The notes under the pieces: model-generated
Seen by the model: only the letters and a program-made list of their open reading frames with translations
Database searches by the model: none
What the model was told of the DNA's origin: nothing
Program-made: the position numbers and the translations under genes
Shown here: one piece after another, positions 7,841-15,830 of the stretch
How positions within the stretch are numbered: position 1 is the stretch's first letter
Layout: each line of letters opens with the position of its first letter
Source of the DNA: an uncultured Oscillibacter sp.
Lineage (GTDB): Bacteria > Bacillota > Clostridia > Oscillospirales > Oscillospiraceae
DNA: 64,000 nt
Assembly: GCA_910578935.1 (NCBI GenBank)
Contig: CAJTSM010000002.1
Span: forward strand, 1-64,000
Reading direction: 5' to 3'

Positions 7841-8257
7841 ATGAATAAGAAGAAAATCCCGATTGTACTATTTGGTTTGATAATTTTCTTCATCTCTATC
7901 TTCTGGTTTGCAAATAGAAACAAAAGTGATTTTCCGCTTGATGGTAAAGAAGTACGCATTATTACTTTTAATGTTTATCCACAAGATATACCCTGTTATT
8001 CGATAACAAACCATGAACGTATATTAAATATTATATCAGCACTTAATGAAATGGCGCGCACCAGCCCTGGTTACCAGATAAACCATTTAGGTGATTATTA
8101 TTTATTGACACTGGAATTTATAGGAGGCAAGCAGTTATTGCTTGAACTTGATGAAAATGGTTTTTTTCTCAACGACGAAAGCTATATGGCAGATACAGAA
8201 GCCCTACGAATCCTTTTGGAGCAAACCTATTATAATAGACAAGGGAACATAGAATAA
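7841..8257 (+). CDS. membrane-anchored protein of unknown function
   Basis: This 138-residue protein starts MNKKKIPIVLFGLIIFF and has one N-terminal membrane helix (about 6-24), then a roughly 110-residue domain predicted outside the cell. I do not recognise it. I chose ATG 7841 over ATG 7835 because the GGAG at 7827-7830 is 10 bases away instead of 4. Base composition is markedly AT-rich compared with guaA and the epimerase gene on either side, consistent with recent transfer. It has its own promoter. A weak hairpin with a T run lies just after it (8259-8289). Confidence 0.65.
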   Translation: MNKKKIPIVLFGLIIFFISIFWFANRNKSDFPLDGKEVRIITFNVYPQDIPCYSITNHERILNIISALNEMARTSPGYQINHLGDYYLLTLEFIGGKQLLLELDENGFFLNDESYMADTEALRILLEQTYYNRQGNIE

Positions 8258-8479
8258 GGCGGAGAATATGTTGCATTTCCCCGCTTTTTGTGATACTATT
8301 TTGATACTAAGAAATTGAGCGGCCAAAAACAGCAGGTGAAATATTAACAAATTTGCGAATGTTATACCTGTGAAAGCGCAGAAAATACAGCCCCATATAA
8401 TAGGATTTGTCGAATACGAATGACGTTTGCCGCTATATGATTTCAAAAAATTTTTAATGGTCCATTCGGGGGATTTAAC

Positions 8480-9388
8480 ATGCCAAAGCAAATAACTGCG
8501 TATGACCTCTTAATTTCTTGCCCGCCGGATATAGAAACGTATATTTCTTCCATCGAACTTGCGGCAGACCGTTTCAACAAGGATTTTGGCCGTTTAAACG
8601 ACATGATTGTCAGGACGGCTCATTTCCCCAGAGATTTCCAGTCTATGACGGGAAAGTCCCCTCAAGCCCTGTCAAACCAGCAGATCATCGACACTTTATA
8701 TACCTTCGATCTGGTCATCGGTATCTTTGGAAACAAGCTTGACACTCCCACAAAAGAATATGGCCTCCGTGCGGAGGAGGAAATTGAGTACATCATCTCA
8801 AAAGAAAAGCGCGCTTTCCTCTATTTCCTGGATGTGCCCGTCCTCCCTTCCCAATTTAATTCCACACAGTATGCGGAAGTCTGCAACTTCAAAAAGCGCC
8901 ACAAGGAAATCGGAATCAGAGATAAAATTGAAGGTGCAGAAAAACTGAGCGGCGATTTCTACCAACAGCTGACTCTGCACTTTAACAGCATTTTCCAGGG
9001 TCCGGCGTTTAAAGAGCAGCACAAAAAAAGAAACATTCTATGGGTTGACGACCGGCCGGAGAACAACGTATATGAACGGACGGCTTTGGAACGGTACGGT
9101 CTGGAGTTTACCCTGGCCCTATCAACCGAGCAGGCATTATCGAATCTGCACACCCACAAGTTCTCGCTTGTTATTTCCGACATGGGGAGAAAGGACGGGC
9201 CGCGGGAAGGATTCACGCTGTTAAACGAGCTTCGCAAAATAGACCGCGCCATTCCATTCATCGCCTACACCTCATCCCAGAACCCGGAGCAGGTTAAACA
9301 AATACTGGACCAGGGTGGGCAGGGGCACACAACCAACCCCACAGAATTGGTCAACCTGGTGCTCCAAAATTTACTGAGGGCGGATTGA
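8480..9388 (+). CDS. two-domain protein: TIR/deoxyribosyltransferase-like N-terminus fused to a receiver-like domain
   Basis: This 302-residue protein lacks membrane segments. The N-terminal half (about 8-175) has alternating strands and helices with the phrases DLVIGIFGNKLDTPTKEYG and RAFLYFLDVP, plus an acidic EEEIE run. I recall this pattern from DUF4062-like or TIR/SLOG-like domains in conflict and signalling proteins. The C-terminal half (about 185-300) looks like a response-regulator receiver: ILWVDD (190-191), phosphoacceptor-like D234 in VISDMGR and T264/S265, but the usual Lys is replaced (TTNP at 284-287). It is AT-rich relative to the chromosome and stands alone without a kinase. 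The N-terminal family assignment is inference; a phage-defence or stress-sensing role is possible but unproven. Confidence 0.6.
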   Translation: MPKQITAYDLLISCPPDIETYISSIELAADRFNKDFGRLNDMIVRTAHFPRDFQSMTGKSPQALSNQQIIDTLYTFDLVIGIFGNKLDTPTKEYGLRAEEEIEYIISKEKRAFLYFLDVPVLPSQFNSTQYAEVCNFKKRHKEIGIRDKIEGAEKLSGDFYQQLTLHFNSIFQGPAFKEQHKKRNILWVDDRPENNVYERTALERYGLEFTLALSTEQALSNLHTHKFSLVISDMGRKDGPREGFTLLNELRKIDRAIPFIAYTSSQNPEQVKQILDQGGQGHTTNPTELVNLVLQNLLRAD

Positions 9389-9505
9389 TCCTCTTCCCGG
9401 GTACACATTATTTCCCATTCGGGGTTTTGTCCCCGCATTTAAGCAAGTTTTGGCCCCATCACTTTTCAGCTCCGGCAAAATACCGTATCTCACAGGAGGA
9501 CTCTC

Positions 9506-10384
9506 ATGGACTTTACTCTCTCCAACGCCTCCCTAAACGCTTCCGCCCGCACCCTGGGCGGCGAGCTGACCTCCCTCAAGGACCCCGGCGGAACCGAATA
9601 TATCTGGCAGGGGGACCCCGCCTTCTGGTCCGGTCAAAACCCCATTCTCTTCCCCATCGTCGGCAGTCTGAAGGAGGGCCGTGTGGACATTCACGGCAAA
9701 CCCTTTGAGATGGGCCGCCACGGCTTCGCCCGGCAGAGCGAATTTTCCGCGGCGGAGCAGGGCCCGGACTATATCGTCCTGGAACTCCGGGAGAGCCCCG
9801 AAACCTTGGCCCGCTATCCCTTCCCCTTCCTTCTCCAGGTCCGGCACCAGCTCCTGGAAAACGGCTTTTCCACCACCTTCGCCGTGGAGAACCCCGGCCC
9901 GGACCCCCTGCCCTTTTGCATCGGGGCCCACACCGCCATCCGCTGCCCCCTCTTTGAGGGCGAACGCTTTGAAGACTACGAGCTGATTTTCGACCAGCCC
10001 GAGGACGCGGACACCCTCCTTCTCACCCCCCAGGGCCTCCTCCGGGACGGCGGGGCGGAGCCCATGCTCCGCGGCGGAACCGTCACTTTGGATTACCAAA
10101 CCTTCCGGCGTCTGGATACTCTTATCTTCCAGGGCCTCCGTTCCAAAAGCGTCTCCCTGCGGCACAAGGCCACCGGCCGGGGCGTTTCCCTGGATTTCCG
10201 GGACTTCCCCATGGCCGCCTTCTGGACCAAGCCCGGCGCGCCTTACCTCTGCCTGGAGCCCTGGCACGGCTGCGCCGCCTATACCGGCGAGTCGGGCCGC
10301 TTCCAGGACAAGCCCCACGTCCTCACCCTGGCCCCCGGTGAAAGGAAGGAACTCACCTACGCTTTCACCCTGCTGAACGCATGA
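9506..10384 (+). CDS. aldose 1-epimerase family protein (LacX-like)
   Basis: This 292-residue protein has the galactose-mutarotase-like beta-sandwich family pattern. LGGELTSLKD at residues 13-22 and WSGQNPILFPIVGSL at about 44-58 are followed by an internal HGFAR (position about 73) and a C-terminal LEPWHG. Family members interconvert alpha and beta anomers of aldoses or hexose phosphates in the cytosol. The length is normal. AGGAGG precedes ATG 9506. GC content returns to the chromosomal level here, marking the right side of the AT-rich islet. Substrate unknown. Confidence 0.88.
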   Translation: MDFTLSNASLNASARTLGGELTSLKDPGGTEYIWQGDPAFWSGQNPILFPIVGSLKEGRVDIHGKPFEMGRHGFARQSEFSAAEQGPDYIVLELRESPETLARYPFPFLLQVRHQLLENGFSTTFAVENPGPDPLPFCIGAHTAIRCPLFEGERFEDYELIFDQPEDADTLLLTPQGLLRDGGAEPMLRGGTVTLDYQTFRRLDTLIFQGLRSKSVSLRHKATGRGVSLDFRDFPMAAFWTKPGAPYLCLEPWHGCAAYTGESGRFQDKPHVLTLAPGERKELTYAFTLLNA

Positions 10385-10427
10385 AACAGGAGCTCTCCGG
10401 CGCGCCGCGCCGGAGAGCTCCTGTTTT
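10384..10427. terminator. bidirectional terminator after the epimerase gene
   Basis: Perfect long inverted repeat AACAGGAGCTCTCCGGCGCG paired with its complement, ending CCTGTTTT. A runs on the left and T runs on the right allow function in both directions. Confidence 0.85.
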
Positions 10428-10592
10428 AACCCTGTAATCGCAGCCGTTGAACGCCGTCTGAGCGGTCGTCTCCCCGTCATACCGCGCCGCTTTCCCTTGC
10501 CATACGCCGGTATGGCCATGGAAAATCTCCTTGTCCGGCGGAAAAATCCTCACTCATCCGGCATTCCCCAGCTGTGAATACAGGTTCTGATG

Positions 10593-12227
10593 TTACCCCG
10601 GGAGCTCCTCCTCCCCGGGCCGGATTTCCAAGTAGTAGTGTTCCCGCTCCAAATCCAGCTCCTCGGCGCTCACGCCGCTTTCCAGGTCAAACCCGAGGTC
10701 CTGCCCCGCGATTTCCATATTTTCCGTGTTTACCAGCGCGGCGCTTTGCCGGGTAAACGCCAGGCCGGACCCCAGCCGGGTCACCAGGTCGAAGCCTTGG
10801 AGTCCCGCGTGATCCGAACCGGAGCATCCGAAATCATAGCTGGGCTCTTTCCACAGGGTACACGCCACATCCACGCTCCCCCCGGCGGGCACCGTCACGG
10901 GGAAGCGGAGGTACAGCACCCGCCGGTGGCTTGCCGCCTCCTGAAGCACATCGTCCAGCCGCCCGTCGCTATAGCGGTCCACAGGCGCAGCGGAGAGGAC
11001 CCCGTATTGGGTCAGAAGCTCCGCCACGGCCCTCCGGTACAGGGCGAAGGGAACCGCCTCAAAGGCCGTCTCCTCTCCGCCGCGGACCTGGGTGCGCCGC
11101 TCCTGGGCATAGCGGCGGCACAGGCGGTCCAGCACCGCGTCCATGTTCGTTTCCCTTCGGGTAACGGTGCAGGAAACCCCGCCGATCTCCTCTCCCGGGC
11201 GGCAGCCGCCGTCCCGGTAGCCCCCAAGAGTGTACGCCCCGATGTCCTCCCCCAGCACGATCAGCAGCTTCACCTTCGGCTCGTTCCGCTTCCCGTCGGG
11301 GACGAAATAACTGTACCGCCGGAAGCTCCCGTTCCACTCACAGCCGTTGAAGCCGTAGGTGAACACCGCTGTCTTTTCCGGGTCTATTTCAAAGGAAACG
11401 GCCTGGGTCGCCGCCGGATATTCCTTGTGGGGCGCGGCGAAGTCCGAGAACTCATACACCGTCACCGGGATGTCCAGAACCGGGCCGTCCCCCAGGGCCT
11501 GGGCCTGATACTCCCCGCTCTCCAGAAGGGCCTTGTACCCCCTCCAGCTGTTCAGCTCCATGAGATTCATGGTGTCCGGCTCCTCCGCGCCGTAGGTGGA
11601 CCCGAAGCCCCCGGCGTAGGCTCCGGCGTACAGGACCGCCTCCACGGCCTCCCCGTCCGCCGTCACGGCGGGCAGCTCCTCCGCCAGATCAGCGAAGCGC
11701 CCGGCGAAGGGGTACAGGGCCGTCACGGTAATATCCGCCTTCGTGGGGTTGCTCAAGATGTAAACGTCCGTCACCCCGGCCCCCCACCGCCGCGTCTCGC
11801 CGTAGCGGTTCGTCCCCGGGGCGAAGTTCCAGGTAACCGTCCGTTCCGCCGTCAGCCCGGCGGGGTTCTCTGCGGTGTCCAGCGGAAGCACCGGCCCGGC
11901 GTAGGACAGGAAGGTAATCCCGTCCTCCACGCCGTCGTATCCGCCGTATTCGCCGGACTCGCCGGGGGCCATGGGCGCGCTGTCCGCCGGGGCGTCCCCG
12001 GACACACCGGCGCTCCCGGAGTCCCCGCCGCCGGACACGCCGCTTTCATAGCCCCAAAAGCCCCCGGTAACACGCCAGCCCAGGCCCAATCCGATTACCA
12101 GCGCCAGGCACGCCGCCAGGGCCGCCCAGCGTTTCCATCCGGCCCGCCGCTTCCGGACCTCCAACGCCTCCTCCACCAGGGCCGGGTCCGTCAGCCCCAG
12201 TACCCGGAACAGCCGCTCCGCTCTCAT
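10593..12227 (-). CDS. membrane-anchored anti-sigma-like partner of the ECF factor
   Basis: This 544-residue protein begins MRAERLFRVLGLTDPALVEEALEVRKRR, a short cytosolic helical region of the kind that binds an ECF sigma factor. One membrane helix (about 34-52, AALAACLALVIGLGLGW) and a Gly/Ser/Pro-rich linker follow, then a large exported domain of about 450 residues with no family I can name. The start codon ATG (12227) overlaps the sigma gene stop as ATGA, a classic sign of translational coupling. An anti-sigma role is inferred from position and topology, not from a recognised anti-sigma motif. The long outside domain could sense the cell surface. Confidence 0.7.
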   Translation of the reverse strand: MRAERLFRVLGLTDPALVEEALEVRKRRAGWKRWAALAACLALVIGLGLGWRVTGGFWGYESGVSGGGDSGSAGVSGDAPADSAPMAPGESGEYGGYDGVEDGITFLSYAGPVLPLDTAENPAGLTAERTVTWNFAPGTNRYGETRRWGAGVTDVYILSNPTKADITVTALYPFAGRFADLAEELPAVTADGEAVEAVLYAGAYAGGFGSTYGAEEPDTMNLMELNSWRGYKALLESGEYQAQALGDGPVLDIPVTVYEFSDFAAPHKEYPAATQAVSFEIDPEKTAVFTYGFNGCEWNGSFRRYSYFVPDGKRNEPKVKLLIVLGEDIGAYTLGGYRDGGCRPGEEIGGVSCTVTRRETNMDAVLDRLCRRYAQERRTQVRGGEETAFEAVPFALYRRAVAELLTQYGVLSAAPVDRYSDGRLDDVLQEAASHRRVLYLRFPVTVPAGGSVDVACTLWKEPSYDFGCSGSDHAGLQGFDLVTRLGSGLAFTRQSAALVNTENMEIAGQDLGFDLESGVSAEELDLEREHYYLEIRPGEEELPG

Positions 12228-12781
12228 ACCGCAATCCCCTCCTTTTCCAAGTATCCCCGCAGAGCCTTCCGGCTGCGGAACAGGGAGGATTTTACCTTTC
12301 CCTCCCCGCAGCCCAGGGCCTTCGCCACCTCCGCCACGCTCTCGCCGTACCAGTACCGCCGGAGGAACATGGCCCGTGCCTCCTGGGAAAGTCCCCGCAA
12401 AAAGGCGCTCAGCAGCTCCGCCAGCTCTCCGTCCTCCACGCTCCGCGCCGCTCCGGCCGGGGCGGGGAGGCAGTCCTCCAGCTCTCCCAGCAGCAGCTCC
12501 GCGCCGCCGCCCCGCTTTTCCGCCCGGCGGCTCTTCCAGCGGTCCAGGGACAAATTTCGGGTAATCTGTCCCAGCCAGGTCCGAAAGGCCCCCGGCCGGG
12601 CCGGGGGAATCGCCTCCCAGGCCCGGAGATATGTGTCGTTGACGCACTCCTCCGAGTCCTCCCGGCTCCGCAGCAGGTTCCAGGCGATGCTGTGGAGCAG
12701 CTTCCCATATTTCCCGTCGGTTTCCCGGATGGCCCGTTGGTCCCGGCTCCAGTATAACTCAATAATCTGCCCGTCCTCCAA
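12224..12781 (-). CDS. ECF-type sigma-70 family RNA polymerase sigma factor
   Basis: This 185-residue sigma factor has region 2 (about 28-92, with SREDSEECVNDTYLRAWEAIP and a WLGQITRNLSLDRW segment) and a C-terminal region 4 helix-turn-helix (YWYGESVAEVAKALGCGEGKVKSSLFRSRKALR). The start is TTG 12781, preceded by GAGGAGG at suitable spacing. It directs RNA polymerase to a small regulon. The downstream gene, overlapping by four bases, is its likely membrane-bound inhibitor, so release on an external signal is the expected regulation. ECF operons are often autoregulated, but I could not define the target promoter. Confidence 0.9.
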   Translation of the reverse strand: MEDGQIIELYWSRDQRAIRETDGKYGKLLHSIAWNLLRSREDSEECVNDTYLRAWEAIPPARPGAFRTWLGQITRNLSLDRWKSRRAEKRGGGAELLLGELEDCLPAPAGAARSVEDGELAELLSAFLRGLSQEARAMFLRRYWYGESVAEVAKALGCGEGKVKSSLFRSRKALRGYLEKEGIAV

Positions 12782-12822
12782 GCTCCCCGCCTCCTCTCTG
12801 TTCCTTCTTAATAATTCAAACG

Positions 12823-12852
12823 AAAAAATCCCCGGCCCGGTTTCGCGGGGGA
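12823..12852 (-). terminator. minus-strand terminator between rpoN and the sigma gene
   Basis: Minus-strand hairpin with TCCCCC/GGGGA arms around CGCGAAACCGGGCC, followed by a run of six T. It separates rpoN transcripts from the ECF operon. Confidence 0.65.
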
Positions 12853-12882
12853 AGAAAAATCTTCTATGCGCCCAGCGGTTGG

Positions 12883-12925
12883 AAAGAGGGGCCCGCCGCG
12901 GCGGCGGGCCCCTCTTTTCTTTTTA
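12883..12925. terminator. strong hairpin terminator after rpoN
   Basis: AAAGAGGGGCCCGCC (12883-12897) pairs perfectly with GGCGGGCCCCTCTTT (12903-12917). It lies 4 bases past the rpoN stop on the minus strand; the best T run is on the plus side (TTTTCTTTTT). Confidence 0.7.
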
Positions 12926-12928
12926 CCG

Positions 12929-14263
12929 TCATTTCCGCCTGACCGCCGAGGAACCGATCCCCAACTCCAAGCGGTATTTTGCCACGGTCCGGCGGGCCAC
13001 CCGGACCCCCCGTTCCGCCAAAAGGCGGCAGAGATCCTGGTCGCTGTAGGGACGGCGGGGGTCCTCCTCCCGGAGGAGGGCCAGCAGAGCCTGTTTCACT
13101 GCCTGGCGGGAAACCTGACCGCCGCTGACGGGCAGGCTGAAAAACCAGCGCAGCGGATATGTACCCTGACGGCACTGGAGATATTTGCCCCGGACCGCCC
13201 GGGAAACCGTGGAGGGGTGAAGTTCCAGGCTCTCCGCCAGGGCGGACAGGGTCATGGGGGCCAGGGCTCCCGTCTCCCCGCGAAAAAAGGGTTTTTGCGC
13301 CTCCAGCACCGCCTCCGCGCAAAGGCGGAGCGTGCCGCCCCGCCGCTCCAAGCTGCTGAGCAGCCACTTGGCCTGCTGGAGCTTTTGCCGGAGATAGTCC
13401 TTGGTTTCCTTTTCTTCCGAGCTTTTCATCAGCCGGAGATAGTAGTTGTTGACGGAAACCCGGGGAAGGTAATACTCATTTAAGACAACCTTCCACTCCC
13501 CCTCCAGCTCCGCCACAAATACGTCGGGCCGGACATAGGCCGCCGGCTCGGCGGGCTGAAACGCCCGGCCGGGATGGGGTTCCAGCGCGGCGATCACCCG
13601 CTCCGCCGCCCGGACGGCCTCCACGGTGGTCCCCAGCTTTTGGGCGATGGCCGCGTAATGCTTCCGCCCCAGCTCCGGGAGGAAACGGGCGGCAATGTCC
13701 ATCGCCACAGGGTCCGCCCTTCTCTGGCGGCTGAGCTGAAGCAGCAGGCACTCGGAGAGTGACCGGGCCCCCACTCCCGGCGGGTCCAGGCTCTGGAGGG
13801 TGTCCAGAGCCTGGTCCGTCAGCGGCCGGGGGATTTTCATGGCGCTGAGGCCGTCCAGGTCCTCCTGGCTGAGATAGCCGTCCTCATCCACCAGCTCCGC
13901 CAGATACCCGCACAGGGCGCTCAGCGGCTTTGAAAGGCGGAGACGGTGAAGCTGGTCCCGGAGAAACGCGGACAGGCTCTCCAGGTTCCGGTCCTCCCGC
14001 CCGGCTTCCATCGCGGTTTCCTCATAGGCGAAGGTCGCCCGGTTCCCCAGGCCGCCGTCAATCCACACAGCCTGGCGGCGGAGCTCCTCATAAGCGGCCT
14101 CCGGCGGGTCCGATTGGTCCAGAAGGGGATTTTCCTCCGCGCACCGGCCAATGTATTCCAGCAGCTCCATGGAAGTCATCTGCAAAACCTCCATGGACTG
14201 GAGGAGCTGAGGCGTCAGCTTTAATTCCTGCCGCAGTTCGGTTTTTAATTGGACAAGACTCAT
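12929..14263 (-). CDS. rpoN: RNA polymerase sigma-54 factor
   Basis: This 444-residue sigma factor directs RNA polymerase to -24/-12 promoters and needs an ATPase activator. The glutamine-rich N-terminal activator-interaction region (LKTELRQELKLTPQLLQSMEVLQM) is followed by the core-binding domain. The C-terminal DNA-binding domain ends in the RpoN box ARRTVAKYR at about 423-431, with five or more residues after it as usual. The start is ATG 14263 with AGGAGGG. The neighbouring gene encodes a sigma-54 activator on the same strand 62 bases upstream, so the two are likely co-expressed. I found no clear -24/-12 promoter in the intergenic regions of this window. Confidence 0.96.
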   Translation of the reverse strand: MSLVQLKTELRQELKLTPQLLQSMEVLQMTSMELLEYIGRCAEENPLLDQSDPPEAAYEELRRQAVWIDGGLGNRATFAYEETAMEAGREDRNLESLSAFLRDQLHRLRLSKPLSALCGYLAELVDEDGYLSQEDLDGLSAMKIPRPLTDQALDTLQSLDPPGVGARSLSECLLLQLSRQRRADPVAMDIAARFLPELGRKHYAAIAQKLGTTVEAVRAAERVIAALEPHPGRAFQPAEPAAYVRPDVFVAELEGEWKVVLNEYYLPRVSVNNYYLRLMKSSEEKETKDYLRQKLQQAKWLLSSLERRGGTLRLCAEAVLEAQKPFFRGETGALAPMTLSALAESLELHPSTVSRAVRGKYLQCRQGTYPLRWFFSLPVSGGQVSRQAVKQALLALLREEDPRRPYSDQDLCRLLAERGVRVARRTVAKYRLELGIGSSAVRRK

Positions 14264-14325
14264 GAGCCCTCCTGTGGAGCCCGGCCTCCCGGCCAGGCCG
14301 TCTCACCGGGACCCCGGAGGGGTCC

Positions 14326-15741
14326 CTATTTCACATACTTCGCCACCTTCCGGGCCGCTGTGGCCTGGGAAATTCCCAGCTCCTTCGCCACCGCCACGGT
14401 GGTGCCCCAGCGGCGGTAGGACTCCCGGATAATCTGCCCCTCATAAGCCTCCATCCGCTCCGCCAGGGTGCCTTCCCCGGCGGGAGAGGGGCCGGCCCTT
14501 TCCCCCGCGTACTCTCCCGGGAGGTGCCCCAGGTCAACAATGGGGTCCTGAACGGTAATGGCCAGGCGCTCCACCAGATTCTCCAGCTGGCGGACGTTTC
14601 CCGGCCAGTCGTACCGCTCCAGGAAGGAGAGGAGACGGGGGCTGAAGGTCAGGTTCTTCTCGTACTCCCCGCAGAACCGGGCCAGGAACTGATGCGCCAG
14701 GGGGAGGATGTCCTCTCGCCGCTGCCGCAGGGGCGGGATGTGGATGCGAATGACATTAAGCCGGTAAAAGAGGTCCGAGCGGAAAAGGCCCCTCTGGACG
14801 GCCTCCTCCAGGTTCCGGTTGGTCGCCACCAAAAGGCGGAAATCCAATTCAATCCGCTTGTTGCCGGAGAGGCGCTCGATCGTCTTCTCCTGGATGAGCT
14901 GGAGGAGCTTGGACTGAATATGGGGGGGCAGCTCGCCGATCTCGTCCAGGAAAAGGGTGCCGTTATTGGCCAGCTCGATCTTGCCGATTTTGCCGCCGCT
15001 GGCGGCCCCGGTGAAGGCCCCCTTCTCATAGCCGAAGAGCTCCGACTCGATCAGGTTCTCATGGAGCACGGCGCAGTTGACCTCAATGAAGGGCCCGTCG
15101 GCCCGGTTGCTCATGGCGTGAATGGCCTTGGCCACGGCGCTTTTCCCAACGCCGGTTTCCCCGGTGATGAGAATGTTGGCCTTGGTGTTGGCCGTGTTCT
15201 GCATCAGGGTCCACAGCCGCTGCATGGAGGCGCTTTTGAAAATCAGGCTGGTGGAAGTGGCCCGGGTGCGGAGTTCGGCGATCTCCTGGGTGTACTGCTG
15301 AAGGGAATCCTGTAAATGCCGGTAATTCCGCTGGATGGCATTGATCTGCTCCATGGAAACCGTATTGAAGCAGACGGCGAATTTCAGTTCCCCGGCCCTG
15401 TCAAAAAGAGGGATGCCCACGGTCATGACATTTTTGTGGGTGTGGTTGATGGTCTGGGTGGCGGTGATTTTCCGCCGCTGGCGGATGACCTCGGCGGTGA
15501 CGCAGGGGGAGAACGTGCCGTCTGCCTCCAGATCGAAGGCGGAGCGGCCCACGATGGAATTGTGGACAAAGCCGAAGTTTTTCTCGTAGCTCTCGCTGAC
15601 CCGGAGGATGACGCCCTTGGCGTCGGAGAGCATCATGTCGTCCGCCAGGACTAAGTTGTTCTCGGGGCTGAGGATGTCGAAGAGGCCCCGGAGGTTGATG
15701 TCGTCGTCAAAGAGGGCGGTGAAGTCTGATGCCTGCGGCAT
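14326..15741 (-). CDS. sigma-54-dependent transcriptional activator with PAS domain
   Basis: This 471-residue enhancer-binding protein has an N-terminal PAS-like sensory region (about 30-130), a coiled linker, and an AAA+ domain with Walker A GETGVGKS (194-201), the sigma-54 contact loop GAFTGA (241-246) and Walker B GTLFLDEIGELP. It ends in a Fis-type helix-turn-helix (about 435-470, TTVAVAKELGISQATAARKV). It hydrolyses ATP to open sigma-54 promoters after sensing a ligand or redox/energy signal through PAS. ATG 15741 follows AAAAGGAGG. Its location next to rpoN is suggestive, but the target operon is not evident here. Confidence 0.93.
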   Translation of the reverse strand: MPQASDFTALFDDDINLRGLFDILSPENNLVLADDMMLSDAKGVILRVSESYEKNFGFVHNSIVGRSAFDLEADGTFSPCVTAEVIRQRRKITATQTINHTHKNVMTVGIPLFDRAGELKFAVCFNTVSMEQINAIQRNYRHLQDSLQQYTQEIAELRTRATSTSLIFKSASMQRLWTLMQNTANTKANILITGETGVGKSAVAKAIHAMSNRADGPFIEVNCAVLHENLIESELFGYEKGAFTGAASGGKIGKIELANNGTLFLDEIGELPPHIQSKLLQLIQEKTIERLSGNKRIELDFRLLVATNRNLEEAVQRGLFRSDLFYRLNVIRIHIPPLRQRREDILPLAHQFLARFCGEYEKNLTFSPRLLSFLERYDWPGNVRQLENLVERLAITVQDPIVDLGHLPGEYAGERAGPSPAGEGTLAERMEAYEGQIIRESYRRWGTTVAVAKELGISQATAARKVAKYVK

Positions 15742-15761
15742 GGCGGGGCCTCCTTTTTAAT

Positions 15762-15805
15762 CCCCCGTAAGGGGGTTTTTACTCGCCCTGACGGGCGGGG
15801 CGAGT
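15762..15805. terminator. paired hairpins between ppaC and the activator gene
   Basis: CCCCC-GTAA-GGGGG followed by five T (15762-15780, plus orientation) and ACTCGCCC/GGGCGAGT (15781-15805). The second lies just downstream of ppaC on the minus strand and is followed on that strand by a run of T's complement (AAAAA), so its terminator activity there is doubtful; the first is a good plus-strand terminator shape. Confidence 0.4.
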
Positions 15806-15830
15806 ACCCGCCCCTTCCCCGCTTGGGGAA

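Noticed and set aside
10590..13049. 819-codon open frame on the plus strand opposite the sigma/anti-sigma genes
   Set aside because: It is a GC-rich antisense shadow: low-complexity Pro/Arg/Gly content, no ribosome binding site, and it covers two well-supported minus-strand genes.
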